Assembly (NCBI GenBank): GCA_902563435.1 | Contig: CACEXE010000006.1 | Location: forward strand, 1-62,140 | Source: an uncultured Pelagibacteraceae bacterium | Lineage (GTDB): Bacteria; Pseudomonadota; Alphaproteobacteria; Pelagibacterales; Pelagibacteraceae | Direction of reading: 5' to 3' | DNA: 62,140 bases | Shown: one piece after another, positions 38,860 through 47,700 of the stretch | Layout of the letters: the number at the start of each line of letters is the position of its first letter | How positions within the stretch are numbered: the stretch's first letter is position 1 | Position numbers and translations under genes: made by a program | Notes under the pieces: generated by a model | Databases searched by the model: none | What the model was told of the DNA's origin: nothing | Seen by the model: only the letters and a program-made list of their open reading frames with translations

Positions 38860-40358
38860 TAATAAGGTGTCTCCGGTTTTAATTTTATATTTCTAGGTTT
38901 AAACTCTTGCTTTTCAAATTGTTTAACTCTTATTACAGACATCTTCTTTTTATCTACGGTAATTCTCACGTGTTCACAACCACAATGATCTAACAATAAC
39001 ATCAAAGTTAAATCATATTTTTCTGTCCATCTGTGTTTAGTTAAATATAAATCAAAAAACTTTTTGTATATAAAATGATGATGGCCGTCATGATTCCAAA
39101 CATTACCATACATCATGTCCATCTTTTCTGAACCCTCTGCGGTTAGGTCGGTGCAAAAATCTTCTAGCCCATCGCTAAGTTGTTCTAATTTTGATGCACC
39201 AGCTGGAGCTTCTACTTCTTCTTTGTTTGCCATTAGTTCGTTAATCATTATATCAAAATCATTCGCTTTTACTTTTGGTGGCTTTTTATATATTTGATCC
39301 ATGCAAGCTCTTACAAATAATCTTTGTTCTTGTAATTGTTCAGATTTTAATTCTACTCTCTCTCCATCAACATTTAATCTGTATATAGGTGGGTCTAATT
39401 TTACAACTTGTAGATCACTTAATTGTGGAAACAAAACTTGTTTACCTACACCGAACTTTCTTGTTCTACATAATTTTTTATCACAATGATTACACATAGG
39501 CTCCTCTTCACATTTATAGCCATATGTTTTTTTATCTTTTTTCTTATTCTCTATAACATCATCTGTATATGGTGTTTTAAAATATTTGTGATTAAAAGAA
39601 CTTAATTTAGATTGCCACTCCTCTGGCCACTTCTTTTTTGCATAAACTATATATTGAAATAAAACTCTGTCTCTGCCATCTGATAATTTTTCTTTTAGTA
39701 AAGACTCTAAACAAGGTGGTCCATCGCTAAATTCAGATTGCGGTCTTTTTATTTGTAAATCTTGTAATTCTTTTGGTGTGAGAGCGCTAACTTTTGCGCT
39801 CAATAAAAAAGTATCTATTGTAACTGCTCTACCCTGTAAATCATAGGCATACCTTGTTGAATTCTTACAATTAAAATATGGTAAATTAAGAAAATTTCCT
39901 GTATCATCTTTCGATTTTAATTCTATTTGTTTTGGAAATATTTCAGCATTACCATATCCTAATATTGCACTGATGGACATAAGTTTGTCTCTCATTAGTT
40001 TTGCTGGAACAAATTCTGTTGTAAACAAAAATATATGTGCACCACCACTTTTAGATCTACAAACAGATAAAGGTATGCCATATCCGCTTATTTTATTTAC
40101 AATTTGTTTATGGTCTAAGTTGTCGTATTTATCGACATCAATACATCCCCATCTGCACTTATTGTCTTCGTTGATCGGTATGATACCTAGACTAGGTTCT
40201 ATTCCGTTTAAATGATTTTGCCAAAGTTGGTCTGTAACTACTTCTCTCTTAACAAAAGATTTTCCTTTTATCTTTAATCCATCGGCACCTTTCTTGTCTA
40301 CATATGTGCATCCATGTGCTCTCTTCAATCCATCAAATAATTCTACAAAATCTTTCAT
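38859..40358 (-). CDS. Archaeo-eukaryotic-type primase
   Basis: 499 residues. AEP core: WGCIDVDKYDN (catalytic D-x-D, about residues 71-73), SKSGGAHIFLF (S-x-H nucleotide binding, about 104-112), then IELKSKDDTGNFLNLPYF. This pattern is that of primases in TOTE conflict systems and related phages. A four-Cys cluster (CEEEPMCNHCDKKLC) about residue 280 probably binds zinc. Likely primes replication for PolA. Confidence 0.8.
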   Translation of the reverse strand: MKDFVELFDGLKRAHGCTYVDKKGADGLKIKGKSFVKREVVTDQLWQNHLNGIEPSLGIIPINEDNKCRWGCIDVDKYDNLDHKQIVNKISGYGIPLSVCRSKSGGAHIFLFTTEFVPAKLMRDKLMSISAILGYGNAEIFPKQIELKSKDDTGNFLNLPYFNCKNSTRYAYDLQGRAVTIDTFLLSAKVSALTPKELQDLQIKRPQSEFSDGPPCLESLLKEKLSDGRDRVLFQYIVYAKKKWPEEWQSKLSSFNHKYFKTPYTDDVIENKKKDKKTYGYKCEEEPMCNHCDKKLCRTRKFGVGKQVLFPQLSDLQVVKLDPPIYRLNVDGERVELKSEQLQEQRLFVRACMDQIYKKPPKVKANDFDIMINELMANKEEVEAPAGASKLEQLSDGLEDFCTDLTAEGSEKMDMMYGNVWNHDGHHHFIYKKFFDLYLTKHRWTEKYDLTLMLLLDHCGCEHVRITVDKKKMSVIRVKQFEKQEFKPRNIKLKPETPY

Positions 40359-40369
40359 AAATCCTTAGT

Positions 40370-40408
40370 GGTAAGGGCGGATCCACTCTCGCTTAGCCGC
40401 CCCATACC
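40370..40408 (-). promoter_or_regulatory. GC hairpin before the primase start
   Basis: Minus: GGTA and GGGCGG pair with CCGCCC and TACC across a 16-base loop (40375-40380/40397-40402). It occupies the only gap in the replication operon, 12 bases before the primase ATG; attenuation or mRNA processing is possible. No T-run. Confidence 0.5.
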
Positions 40409-40436
40409 TTCCTAGCAGTCTCCTACTGGGAAATCT

Positions 40437-41189
40437 TTAATACGGTGCCTCGGATTTGGATTCTTGATTGCCGTGTTTAACTTTAACATCACCCTTTGAA
40501 ACACTTGTTCCAAAGTCTTTTGCTATTTTGTAAACGCCTGCATCAGAGATAGGACCAATTCTAGAAACATCCCAACCAAACCAAGTGCCTTTGTCGTTAG
40601 ACTGTTGCACTGTTTTTAGTTTATAAATGTGGCTATAACTTGGCGGAGTAAACATACCGTTTTTACCTTGCATTTTTAAACCGTTCATCATTGAGTTCCA
40701 TTTTCTACTAATTTTTAATTGAGTAGCTTTCATAGAAATCAAAGCTGTTGAAGGGTTTTTGCCGAGCACAACCACAAAATGACTAGCTGTAGTTTCAAGA
40801 TAGTTGCCATTGGCTAATCTATCTTTATTAAACTTGTCTCTTGTAGTTGATGGTAGGTCATCCCCAGCGTCATAAATTTTAACTGGAGCTCCTTGACTCT
40901 CGCCTCTATCTTGCCATTCGATGTATTGTCTTTTGTAATGCACCGGTATGACATCTATCCCCTTTACGCCATCATAAACCTCGTTAGTTACGGTGTTTAT
41001 AATCATGCCTGGCTCTGCCCCCTCGACATGTTTAGCATCCCTTTTATTGCACTCGGGAGATAGTTGGCCTAGAACTTTTAAAAATGGTAAAGCAAGATCT
41101 TCTTGCCCCATGTTTAAACCCTGACCTGCATCAGCTTCAAAATTAACTGTCGCTAATGCTCCGTTCTTCTTTGTTGTTACATTATTCAT
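40437..41189 (-). CDS. Putative ssDNA-binding-type replication protein
   Basis: 250 residues. LALPFLKVLGQLSPECNKRDAKHVEGAEPGMI, GVKGIDVIPVHYKRQYIEW and SHFVVVLGKNPSTALISMKATQLKISRKW form a beta-rich core similar to phage proteins encoded beside primase/polymerase and sometimes annotated as ssDNA-binding. Position between the primase and a coiled-coil gene supports a replication role; fold unverified. Confidence 0.5.
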   Translation of the reverse strand: MNNVTTKKNGALATVNFEADAGQGLNMGQEDLALPFLKVLGQLSPECNKRDAKHVEGAEPGMIINTVTNEVYDGVKGIDVIPVHYKRQYIEWQDRGESQGAPVKIYDAGDDLPSTTRDKFNKDRLANGNYLETTASHFVVVLGKNPSTALISMKATQLKISRKWNSMMNGLKMQGKNGMFTPPSYSHIYKLKTVQQSNDKGTWFGWDVSRIGPISDAGVYKIAKDFGTSVSKGDVKVKHGNQESKSEAPY

Positions 41190-41191
41190 GT

Positions 41192-41743
41192 TTATTGTTT
41201 CCTTTTTATTGTTGTTTTATTTCCAACAAATATGTTGAAAAGTTCCGTTGGCATTTCTTTACCGCCTTCCAATCGTTCACGGACTAACGCTTTCAAAGTC
41301 ATGGGCTCAACCTTCAACTTCTGTGTCGGTTGTAGCCCTTGACCTTTCGCAAGTTCGGCATAATCAGCCGCCTTGTTATCTTCGTTACGACCAAAAGATA
41401 CGGATATCTCGTTTTTGATTATATCTCCTAGTCCATTAGCACGAAGCCAGTTAAACGCCTCCTCTTTTTTGGCTTGAGTAATAGTGGCGCTGTAATTTGT
41501 TTTAACTTCAACAGATGATCCATCTGCTAGTTTAAGAAAAGACAAACCCATTTCTGATAACATAGTGGGTATAACTTCTCCAGATAAGTGTTCTAAATGT
41601 TTTTTCTTATCTTTAATTTGTTTTTCGTCTTGTTCAATGGCACTTTGAATAGCTTGCATTTCTCTAATTTTATCAGCAAGTTTATTTATATTGCCTGTTT
41701 TATCTATGACCTGTTCTTGGTCTTTTTCAAAATCAATCGTCAT
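41192..41743 (-). CDS. Coiled-coil replication-module protein
   Basis: 183 residues. N-terminal coiled coil (LADKIREMQAIQSAIEQDEKQIKDKKKHLEHL), then a small domain with GLSFLKLADGSSVEVKTNYSATI and EEAFNWLRANGLGDII, resembling phage gp60-like replication-module proteins. Two bases separate it from the putative SSB gene. Function unknown. Confidence 0.6.
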   Translation of the reverse strand: MTIDFEKDQEQVIDKTGNINKLADKIREMQAIQSAIEQDEKQIKDKKKHLEHLSGEVIPTMLSEMGLSFLKLADGSSVEVKTNYSATITQAKKEEAFNWLRANGLGDIIKNEISVSFGRNEDNKAADYAELAKGQGLQPTQKLKVEPMTLKALVRERLEGGKEMPTELFNIFVGNKTTIKRKQ

Positions 41744-42095
41744 GTTTCCTTTCTTTCTGATAGAGACTTATTTCTATGGGATAATATTTTCTTTCTTGTT
41801 TGTCCCACTTCAACAAGTTCCATGTGCCGCTTGTTATATCAGAAACAATAGAACATGCAACACCTATTATTGCGGGATCGCCTGTAAGTAGTAAATAATC
41901 TTCTCTTTTAAAATCTTTCAACAGTTGTCTTAATTTAAATATTAAAGGCCCTGGTGAAAAAATCATTTGCGATCTTTCATCTAATAAAAACTTTAGTTCA
42001 CCGTATTCTGATGCACCCATAATGTTAAATTTAGGGCGACCTTCCCTAGTTCCTGGTATTTCTTGTACTACGTAAACTTTATTTTTATCTTTCAT
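41733..42095 (-). CDS. Conserved hypothetical protein
   Basis: 120 residues from MKDKNKVYVVQEIPGTREGRPKFNI; beta-rich, with LLLTGDPAIIGVACSIVSD. The ATG is seven bases after a TATATA box without Shine-Dalgarno, so a leaderless start is likely; an ATG 6 codons upstream would lie in the promoter. First gene of the replication operon. Confidence 0.65.
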   Translation of the reverse strand: MKDKNKVYVVQEIPGTREGRPKFNIMGASEYGELKFLLDERSQMIFSPGPLIFKLRQLLKDFKREDYLLLTGDPAIIGVACSIVSDITSGTWNLLKWDKQERKYYPIEISLYQKERKHDD

Positions 42096-42096
42096 A

Positions 42097-42131
42097 TTGA
42101 CATATATAATCAATCCTATATATTAAATCAA
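42097..42131. promoter_or_regulatory. Overlapping divergent promoters
   Basis: Plus: TTGACA (42097-42102), 16 bp, TATATT (42119-42124), for the SNF2-like gene. Minus: TTGATT (42131-42126), 17 bp, TATATA (42108-42103), for the 42095 gene. Near-identical layout to the 34-bp elements at 20727 and 24414. Confidence 0.7.
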
Positions 42132-42138
42132 TAGAAAG

Positions 42139-43566
42139 ATGAAATATAAATTTAAGACGAAACCATATCGTCACCAATTGACGGCTTTAGAAAAGTCTTG
42201 GAATAGAGAAAACTTTGCTTATTTCATGGAAATGGGTACAGGTAAAACTAAAGTTCTTATAGATAACGCCGCTATGCTTTACGATAAGGGTAAAATAGAT
42301 GGATTACTTGTTGTTGCACCAAAAGGTGTAGTAGGCACTTGGTTTGGTAAAGAGATACCTACACACATGGCGAATCATGTTGAATATGTGTCAACATTAT
42401 GGCAACCAAACATAACTAAAAAACAACAAGAAAAACTAAACGTTTTGTTTGAAACAGATCACAAACTTCATGTTTTAATTATGAATGTTGAGGCGTTTAG
42501 CACAGAAAAAGGTAAAACGTTTGCAACTAAATTTTTACTATCACACAAAACATTGATGGCTATTGATGAGAGTACAACTATAAAAAACCCAAAAGCTAAA
42601 AGAACCAAAAATATATTATCATTGTCTAGACGTGCAAGTTATAGAAGAGTAATGACAGGATCTCCTGTAACCAAAAACCCATTAGACTTATATACACAAT
42701 GTGAGTTTTTAGATCCAGCCTTGTTAGATTTTCCATCTTACTATGCGTTTAGAAACAGGTACGCAGAAATGAGAACTATGCACGTAGGTGGACGTTCCAT
42801 ACAGGTAGTACATCAATTTCGAAACTTGGACGAGTTATCAGATTCTATCAAACCGTTTTCATACAGAGTATTAAAAGAAGATTGTTTAGATCTACCACCT
42901 AAAATATTTATGGAAAGAGAAATAGAATTAAGTAAAGAACAACAAAAAGTATATGAACAGATGAGAAAAGAAGCTACTGCATTTCTTAATGGTAAACGTG
43001 TATCTACTATGACAGTGCTAACACAACTCATGCGATTACAACAAATAACTTGTGGTCATTTCACAGCTGATGATGGCACAATACAAGATATTAAAAACAA
43101 TCGTATAGATGAACTAATGGATGTATTAGATGAAGTAGAGGGTAAAGCAATTATCTGGGGACACTTTCAACGTGATGTTGAGACAATATTTAAAGTTATA
43201 GAGAAAGAGTATGGTCCGGGCTCCGTGGTCCATTATTATGGTAAAACGTTGCCTGAACAACGAGACTATGCCATTGATGCATTTCAAAAAGGTAAAGCTA
43301 GATTTTTTGTGGGTACCCCAGCCACTGGTGGTTACGGTTTGACCTTGACTGCTGCTAATACTGTTATATATTTTTCTAACGGATATGATCTAGAAAAAAG
43401 AATGCAATCAGAAGACAGAGCACATAGAATAGGATCCAAGTCAGCAGTGACATATATTAATCTTATAGCACAAGATACCGTAGATCAAAAGATAGTAAAA
43501 TCCTTACGTAAAAAAATTAATATAGCTTCTGAAGTTATGGGAGAGGAGTTAAGAAAATGGATATAA
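42139..43566 (+). CDS. SNF2-like SF2 DNA helicase/translocase
   Basis: 475 residues. Motif I FMEMGTGKTKVLIDN (about residues 29-43), motif II MAIDESTTIKN (DEST), motif III MTGSPVTKNP, motif V GGYGLTLTAANTVIYFS, motif VI QSEDRAHRIGS. Phage SNF2-type ATPases act in replication or recombination. On the plus strand opposite the rest of the replication genes; transcribed divergently. Confidence 0.9.
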   Translation: MKYKFKTKPYRHQLTALEKSWNRENFAYFMEMGTGKTKVLIDNAAMLYDKGKIDGLLVVAPKGVVGTWFGKEIPTHMANHVEYVSTLWQPNITKKQQEKLNVLFETDHKLHVLIMNVEAFSTEKGKTFATKFLLSHKTLMAIDESTTIKNPKAKRTKNILSLSRRASYRRVMTGSPVTKNPLDLYTQCEFLDPALLDFPSYYAFRNRYAEMRTMHVGGRSIQVVHQFRNLDELSDSIKPFSYRVLKEDCLDLPPKIFMEREIELSKEQQKVYEQMRKEATAFLNGKRVSTMTVLTQLMRLQQITCGHFTADDGTIQDIKNNRIDELMDVLDEVEGKAIIWGHFQRDVETIFKVIEKEYGPGSVVHYYGKTLPEQRDYAIDAFQKGKARFFVGTPATGGYGLTLTAANTVIYFSNGYDLEKRMQSEDRAHRIGSKSAVTYINLIAQDTVDQKIVKSLRKKINIASEVMGEELRKWI

Positions 43567-44063
43567 CATCTCCTTTTAAAATAGATTTTATAAAAATAAA
43601 AACTAATGGTTTCTTTTTAAAAAGAAAGTTAATTAAAAAAGAACTTAAAAAATTTCCAGAAAAAAGATTTCCTAATTTTTCTAGTAACAGAGAAAAATGT
43701 AATATTGATTCTGCTTTTGTAAAAATATTTGAAGATGAATTTTTGAAAATATCTAAACACTTTAACTCTATGATGAACTTACATAGAAGCTGGTCGGCTA
43801 CTTATTCAAAAGGAGATTACCATGTGCCACACAATCATGGGGCAAAAGGTTATTGTGGAATTTTATATTTAGACATGCATGAAAAATCACCTGTTACTGT
43901 GTACATGCAGCCTTGGAATAATCATGAGGATCACAGTATTTTGTATGAACCTAAAGTAGAAGAAGGAGACATAATTATAGTCCCTCAATTCGTAACACAT
44001 TTTACTAGACCTAATTTAATGTCTTTTAAAAAAAGAGTAATATCTTTTGATTTTAATTTTTAA
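43557..44063 (+). CDS. 2OG-Fe(II) oxygenase-fold protein
   Basis: 168 residues. GDYHVPHNHGAKGYCGILYLD (H-x-H), EEGDIIIVPQFVTHFTRPN and KKRVISFDF give the beta-helix and distal His/Arg. It overlaps the helicase gene by 10 bases, so the two are co-transcribed; it converges on the endolysin gene. Substrate unknown. Confidence 0.75.
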   Translation: MDITSPFKIDFIKIKTNGFFLKRKLIKKELKKFPEKRFPNFSSNREKCNIDSAFVKIFEDEFLKISKHFNSMMNLHRSWSATYSKGDYHVPHNHGAKGYCGILYLDMHEKSPVTVYMQPWNNHEDHSILYEPKVEEGDIIIVPQFVTHFTRPNLMSFKKRVISFDFNF

Positions 44064-44530
44064 ACCCAAGGTCTGTATTTTGTTTTACCATCTTCTCCAC
44101 GAGAAGCGTAAAGACATTGGTTTCTATTGTGGTTTGATGAATAGCTACAGTGAATCCAACCAGAGTTTGGTTCACCCTCTTTGTAAAACTCAAGTATAAG
44201 TTGGTCAAATTCCAACTCTGATTTAATAAACGAAGCTACTTCTTTATTATCTCTACCCCAAATTTCAAAGTCAGCTGCAGCTGCATTGTCATCTGCTACG
44301 TGTTGTGAGTTAACTGAGCTACCGATTGCTATACATAACTCTGCACATCTGAAACCGCTAGAGATCTGTAATGCTTCGTTATAGTGTGAACGTATTGGTT
44401 GTAATATATTCACAGCTAAAGCTTTTAAATTTTCTATTTGTTCTGGAGATGGATTATTATTTATGCCTTTACGTTCGGCTACTTGACTTTTGATTAATTC
44501 GTCTAAAGTAAAATTGGCTGTTAGTTTCAT
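44060..44530 (-). CDS. Endolysin, peptidase M15 type
   Basis: 156 residues. FTLDELIKSQVAERKGINN opening of M15A-type D,D-carboxypeptidase phage endolysins; zinc site SSVNSQHVADDNAAAADFE (His and Asp) and GWIHCSY (His). Cleaves peptidoglycan cross-links for lysis. No signal peptide; the holin-like gene overlaps its start by four bases. Confidence 0.85.
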   Translation of the reverse strand: MKLTANFTLDELIKSQVAERKGINNNPSPEQIENLKALAVNILQPIRSHYNEALQISSGFRCAELCIAIGSSVNSQHVADDNAAAADFEIWGRDNKEVASFIKSELEFDQLILEFYKEGEPNSGWIHCSYSSNHNRNQCLYASRGEDGKTKYRPWV

Positions 44531-44745
44531 GTAAGTAATTTATCGAAAAAGAATAAGGCCACAGTCCCCACTGTAGCTAAAAGAACCCAATAGACTTTAT
44601 CTATCTTGCCACCCAATTTATCAATATCTTCGTGCATGTGCTTCAAGTGGTTGTTCTTAATTGAAGACACATCTTTACGTAAACCGGTTATGTAACCATA
44701 TAAGGCTACGATATGTTCTCTTGTATTTTTTGGTTCTATTGCCAT
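44527..44745 (-). CDS. Holin-like protein
   Basis: 72 residues: helical amphipathic N-terminal part (DVSSIKNNHLKHMHEDIDKLGGKID) and one C-terminal transmembrane helix (VYWVLLATVGTVALFFF), the XhlA/holin-like plan. Linked to the endolysin gene, so membrane permeabilisation at lysis is the likely role. Confidence 0.7.
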   Translation of the reverse strand: MAIEPKNTREHIVALYGYITGLRKDVSSIKNNHLKHMHEDIDKLGGKIDKVYWVLLATVGTVALFFFDKLLT

Positions 44746-47700
44746 TAAACTAATCCCATGATGCCTTTATTTCTGTTTGAGGCGATCACCTTTTCATCTG
44801 GAGACAATAGAGCTTCTTGTGTTCTTGTCAAGCCACTTTGTGGGTTTATTTGTGCCACATTTACGTCAATGTTTGGCATTGGTACAATAGGTGCTGCGGG
44901 TGTTTGTTCTATTAAAGAACTTCGTTGGTTATTTATTTCACCACCACCGCCACCACCTTGTTGTTCTTCTTGTAATAAATCTTTTTTAAATTGTCTTGTG
45001 CCTCTTACTGCATTATCAAATTCTTCTTCACTTAAACCTAAAGGTATTCTTACATATTTTTTTTGAATATTAGCAATGTCTTTAAAATTAACAAAATCTT
45101 TTGGTTTATATTTTGTATCTAATTCTTTGTTTATTTGATTTATAATACTTATTAAAGCACTGTCTTGTTGAAATTTAGGTGGATTACTAGGGACATAAAA
45201 TCCTTTTAATATGGCTCCTATATCTTGTTTACTTACAGCTCTTCTACCCGACATTATTTCTATAATTTCTTTTTCTGATAGACCTATTGTTCGAAGGGCT
45301 TCAACATCTTTACGTATTTCAGACATAACTCTGTATCTATTTCTTTGTTGTTTTTCATACTCAACTCTTAATGTTTCAGGTTCTAATCCTCTTGCAATTA
45401 ATCTTGCATCTTTTTGCAATTTATTTGCGTTAACTACATCTACTGTAAATGCTTGTTGTATTCTTGATAACTCTCCAGAGTATTTACCAAGTTTAAATTT
45501 AAAAGATAATTTAGGATCCTGTCTTCTTATTCCAAACCCAGTTAAAACTTTTATTACCGTATCGTATAAATCTCTTTTAGTTCCAGCTTTTGATAAGTCT
45601 CCACCAATAGCTTCGAATATTTCTTCAGCACTTCTTATTGTTGTAGGTGTTAATTTTTTATATGCGTGATAAGTTATTTTATTAATCCAATCATCGTCAT
45701 TATTCCAATCTGCTATTAAACCACCTTGTTTAGTTCTAAATTGACCTTGTGCATTTGGTGTAAGTTCTAACGCTGTTTCTGCTGCAATAGATGGTGCTAA
45801 GAAAGGTTCTAATGCTTTCATTATAGATTTTCTAACGGCTGTTCCATAAAGATCTAAAGTAGATTGATCTGTATTTTTACCAGTAGCAACTTCTTGAAAA
45901 CCAATTTTAAAAGGCGTTACAACATCAGCATAAGGCACCATGGTTGACATGTCTGTTGATTTCCATGCTTTTGTCTTAGGGTTTTGTTCTTCAACAGGAA
46001 CCATGTAATGTCCTTTTTCATATTCAGGTGCAAATCTTTCTTTGTACGCTTGTAATTTTTCTTTACCTATTTCTGTGACTGCAGATCCAACATCAACTGC
46101 AAATGGAAGTGCTATACCAACAGTTGTTGTATAACCAATTAATCTTCTTGCTCCGTTTTGTCTTATCCATGGATTAGAAGATTTCATTTCACGTTGTCCT
46201 CTTCTTAATATTTGAAAAGAGTTACGATACATTTCTGATACGAAAGCCACGAAGTTACCGAGTAATGGAAACTTACGAACGTTTAATACAAACGAAGGTA
46301 TCATTGAATAGTTTGGATAAGTATCTCTTATCTGTACACCGGCTATTTCTTGTATGGCATCTTGTAATGTTTTCTTTGTTCCATCTGGTTTTAATGGCCT
46401 AAATTCATAACCCTCTACTTCTCTAAAATATTTTCGAACATCATTCATAGTTTTTATGGCAGGAGCTAACTGTGATTTAGTAAATTGATAGCCGTATAGT
46501 TTCCACAAGTTATCACCCATTTGATATGCTTCGATTGCTTTTTGTACACCTTTACCTATGGCACCTTTGTTGGTGAACAGATAACTAAATATTTCATCAG
46601 ATGTTTTACCTTCAAATATAGTTTTACCTGCAATCTTAGAACCACCCATAAGTTCTGGTATAATTTGTTGTAGTTCTTGTGCGACTGTTGATGAGTCTAT
46701 GGCACCATTGTCTAACGCTTCTTTAATTAAGTTACGTAATTCTTGTGGATTTTTTGTTTTACCAATTAAATCTTTAAACAACATACCAAAGTTATCAGAT
46801 ACACTTGCACCTTTACCCATGTGTCCGTTTGCAGTTGCAAACATAGCGGCCGTAGTAATGTTACGCATTTGCGTCATTAAAGATAAAACAGTTTTGTTCA
46901 TCTGCACTGCAGCTTTAATTGCAAGCAGAGGTTTCATAAATGGTATTTTTAATATCTCATCTGCAAACACAGTTGTGTCTTGCATAGCTTTGTTTAATTC
47001 AGGAAGAGTTAATAATTGTTTTCCAGTTTGAGGATCTTTGAATAGAGGATTTAAATCTACATTAAATGGTTTTTTTAAATTAACCGGTGTTATTTCTCTG
47101 GAACCTTTTACACCGTTTTTAATTAAAAAATCTTGAAATTCTCTTGTATCTTTAAATAAAAACTTACCTCTACCAAAACTAGCTATTTCTTTGTAGGCGT
47201 TAAATTTAGAAATTTGGTGTGCTTGTTCTGATATGGTGTCTAATATAATTTGTTTAGGATCATCAATTCTACCAAGTAATTTAGCTACCTCGTCAGGTAA
47301 TAATTTTTCTTTAGTAAAAAATTTTTTAAAAGTGTTTTTAGGTATTCTACCGCCTTCCATAACATTAACGATAGCTTTTAATCTTTCTGCTGGTGTTGAC
47401 CCTTCATATCTACCTTTTGAAAGTATTTTATTAACTAATTGATATGCGTCTTTTTCTATTAATTCATTATATTGTCTAGATCCTTTGGCAACACCGGGTA
47501 TTGCTTTACCTGCTTTCTTTTGTAGATCTATAAAATAATCTACTGCTGCCCTGTAATCTTTTTTAGGTGCTCTAAATTTTGCATTTTTAAATATTTCATA
47601 ACTAGAATTAAGATATTGCCCTGCGTTTTTTATTGTCTCATCTTTAACTTTTAAATCTTTAAGTATGGGCTTTAATTGTTCTTGTTGTTTTTCTAATAAT

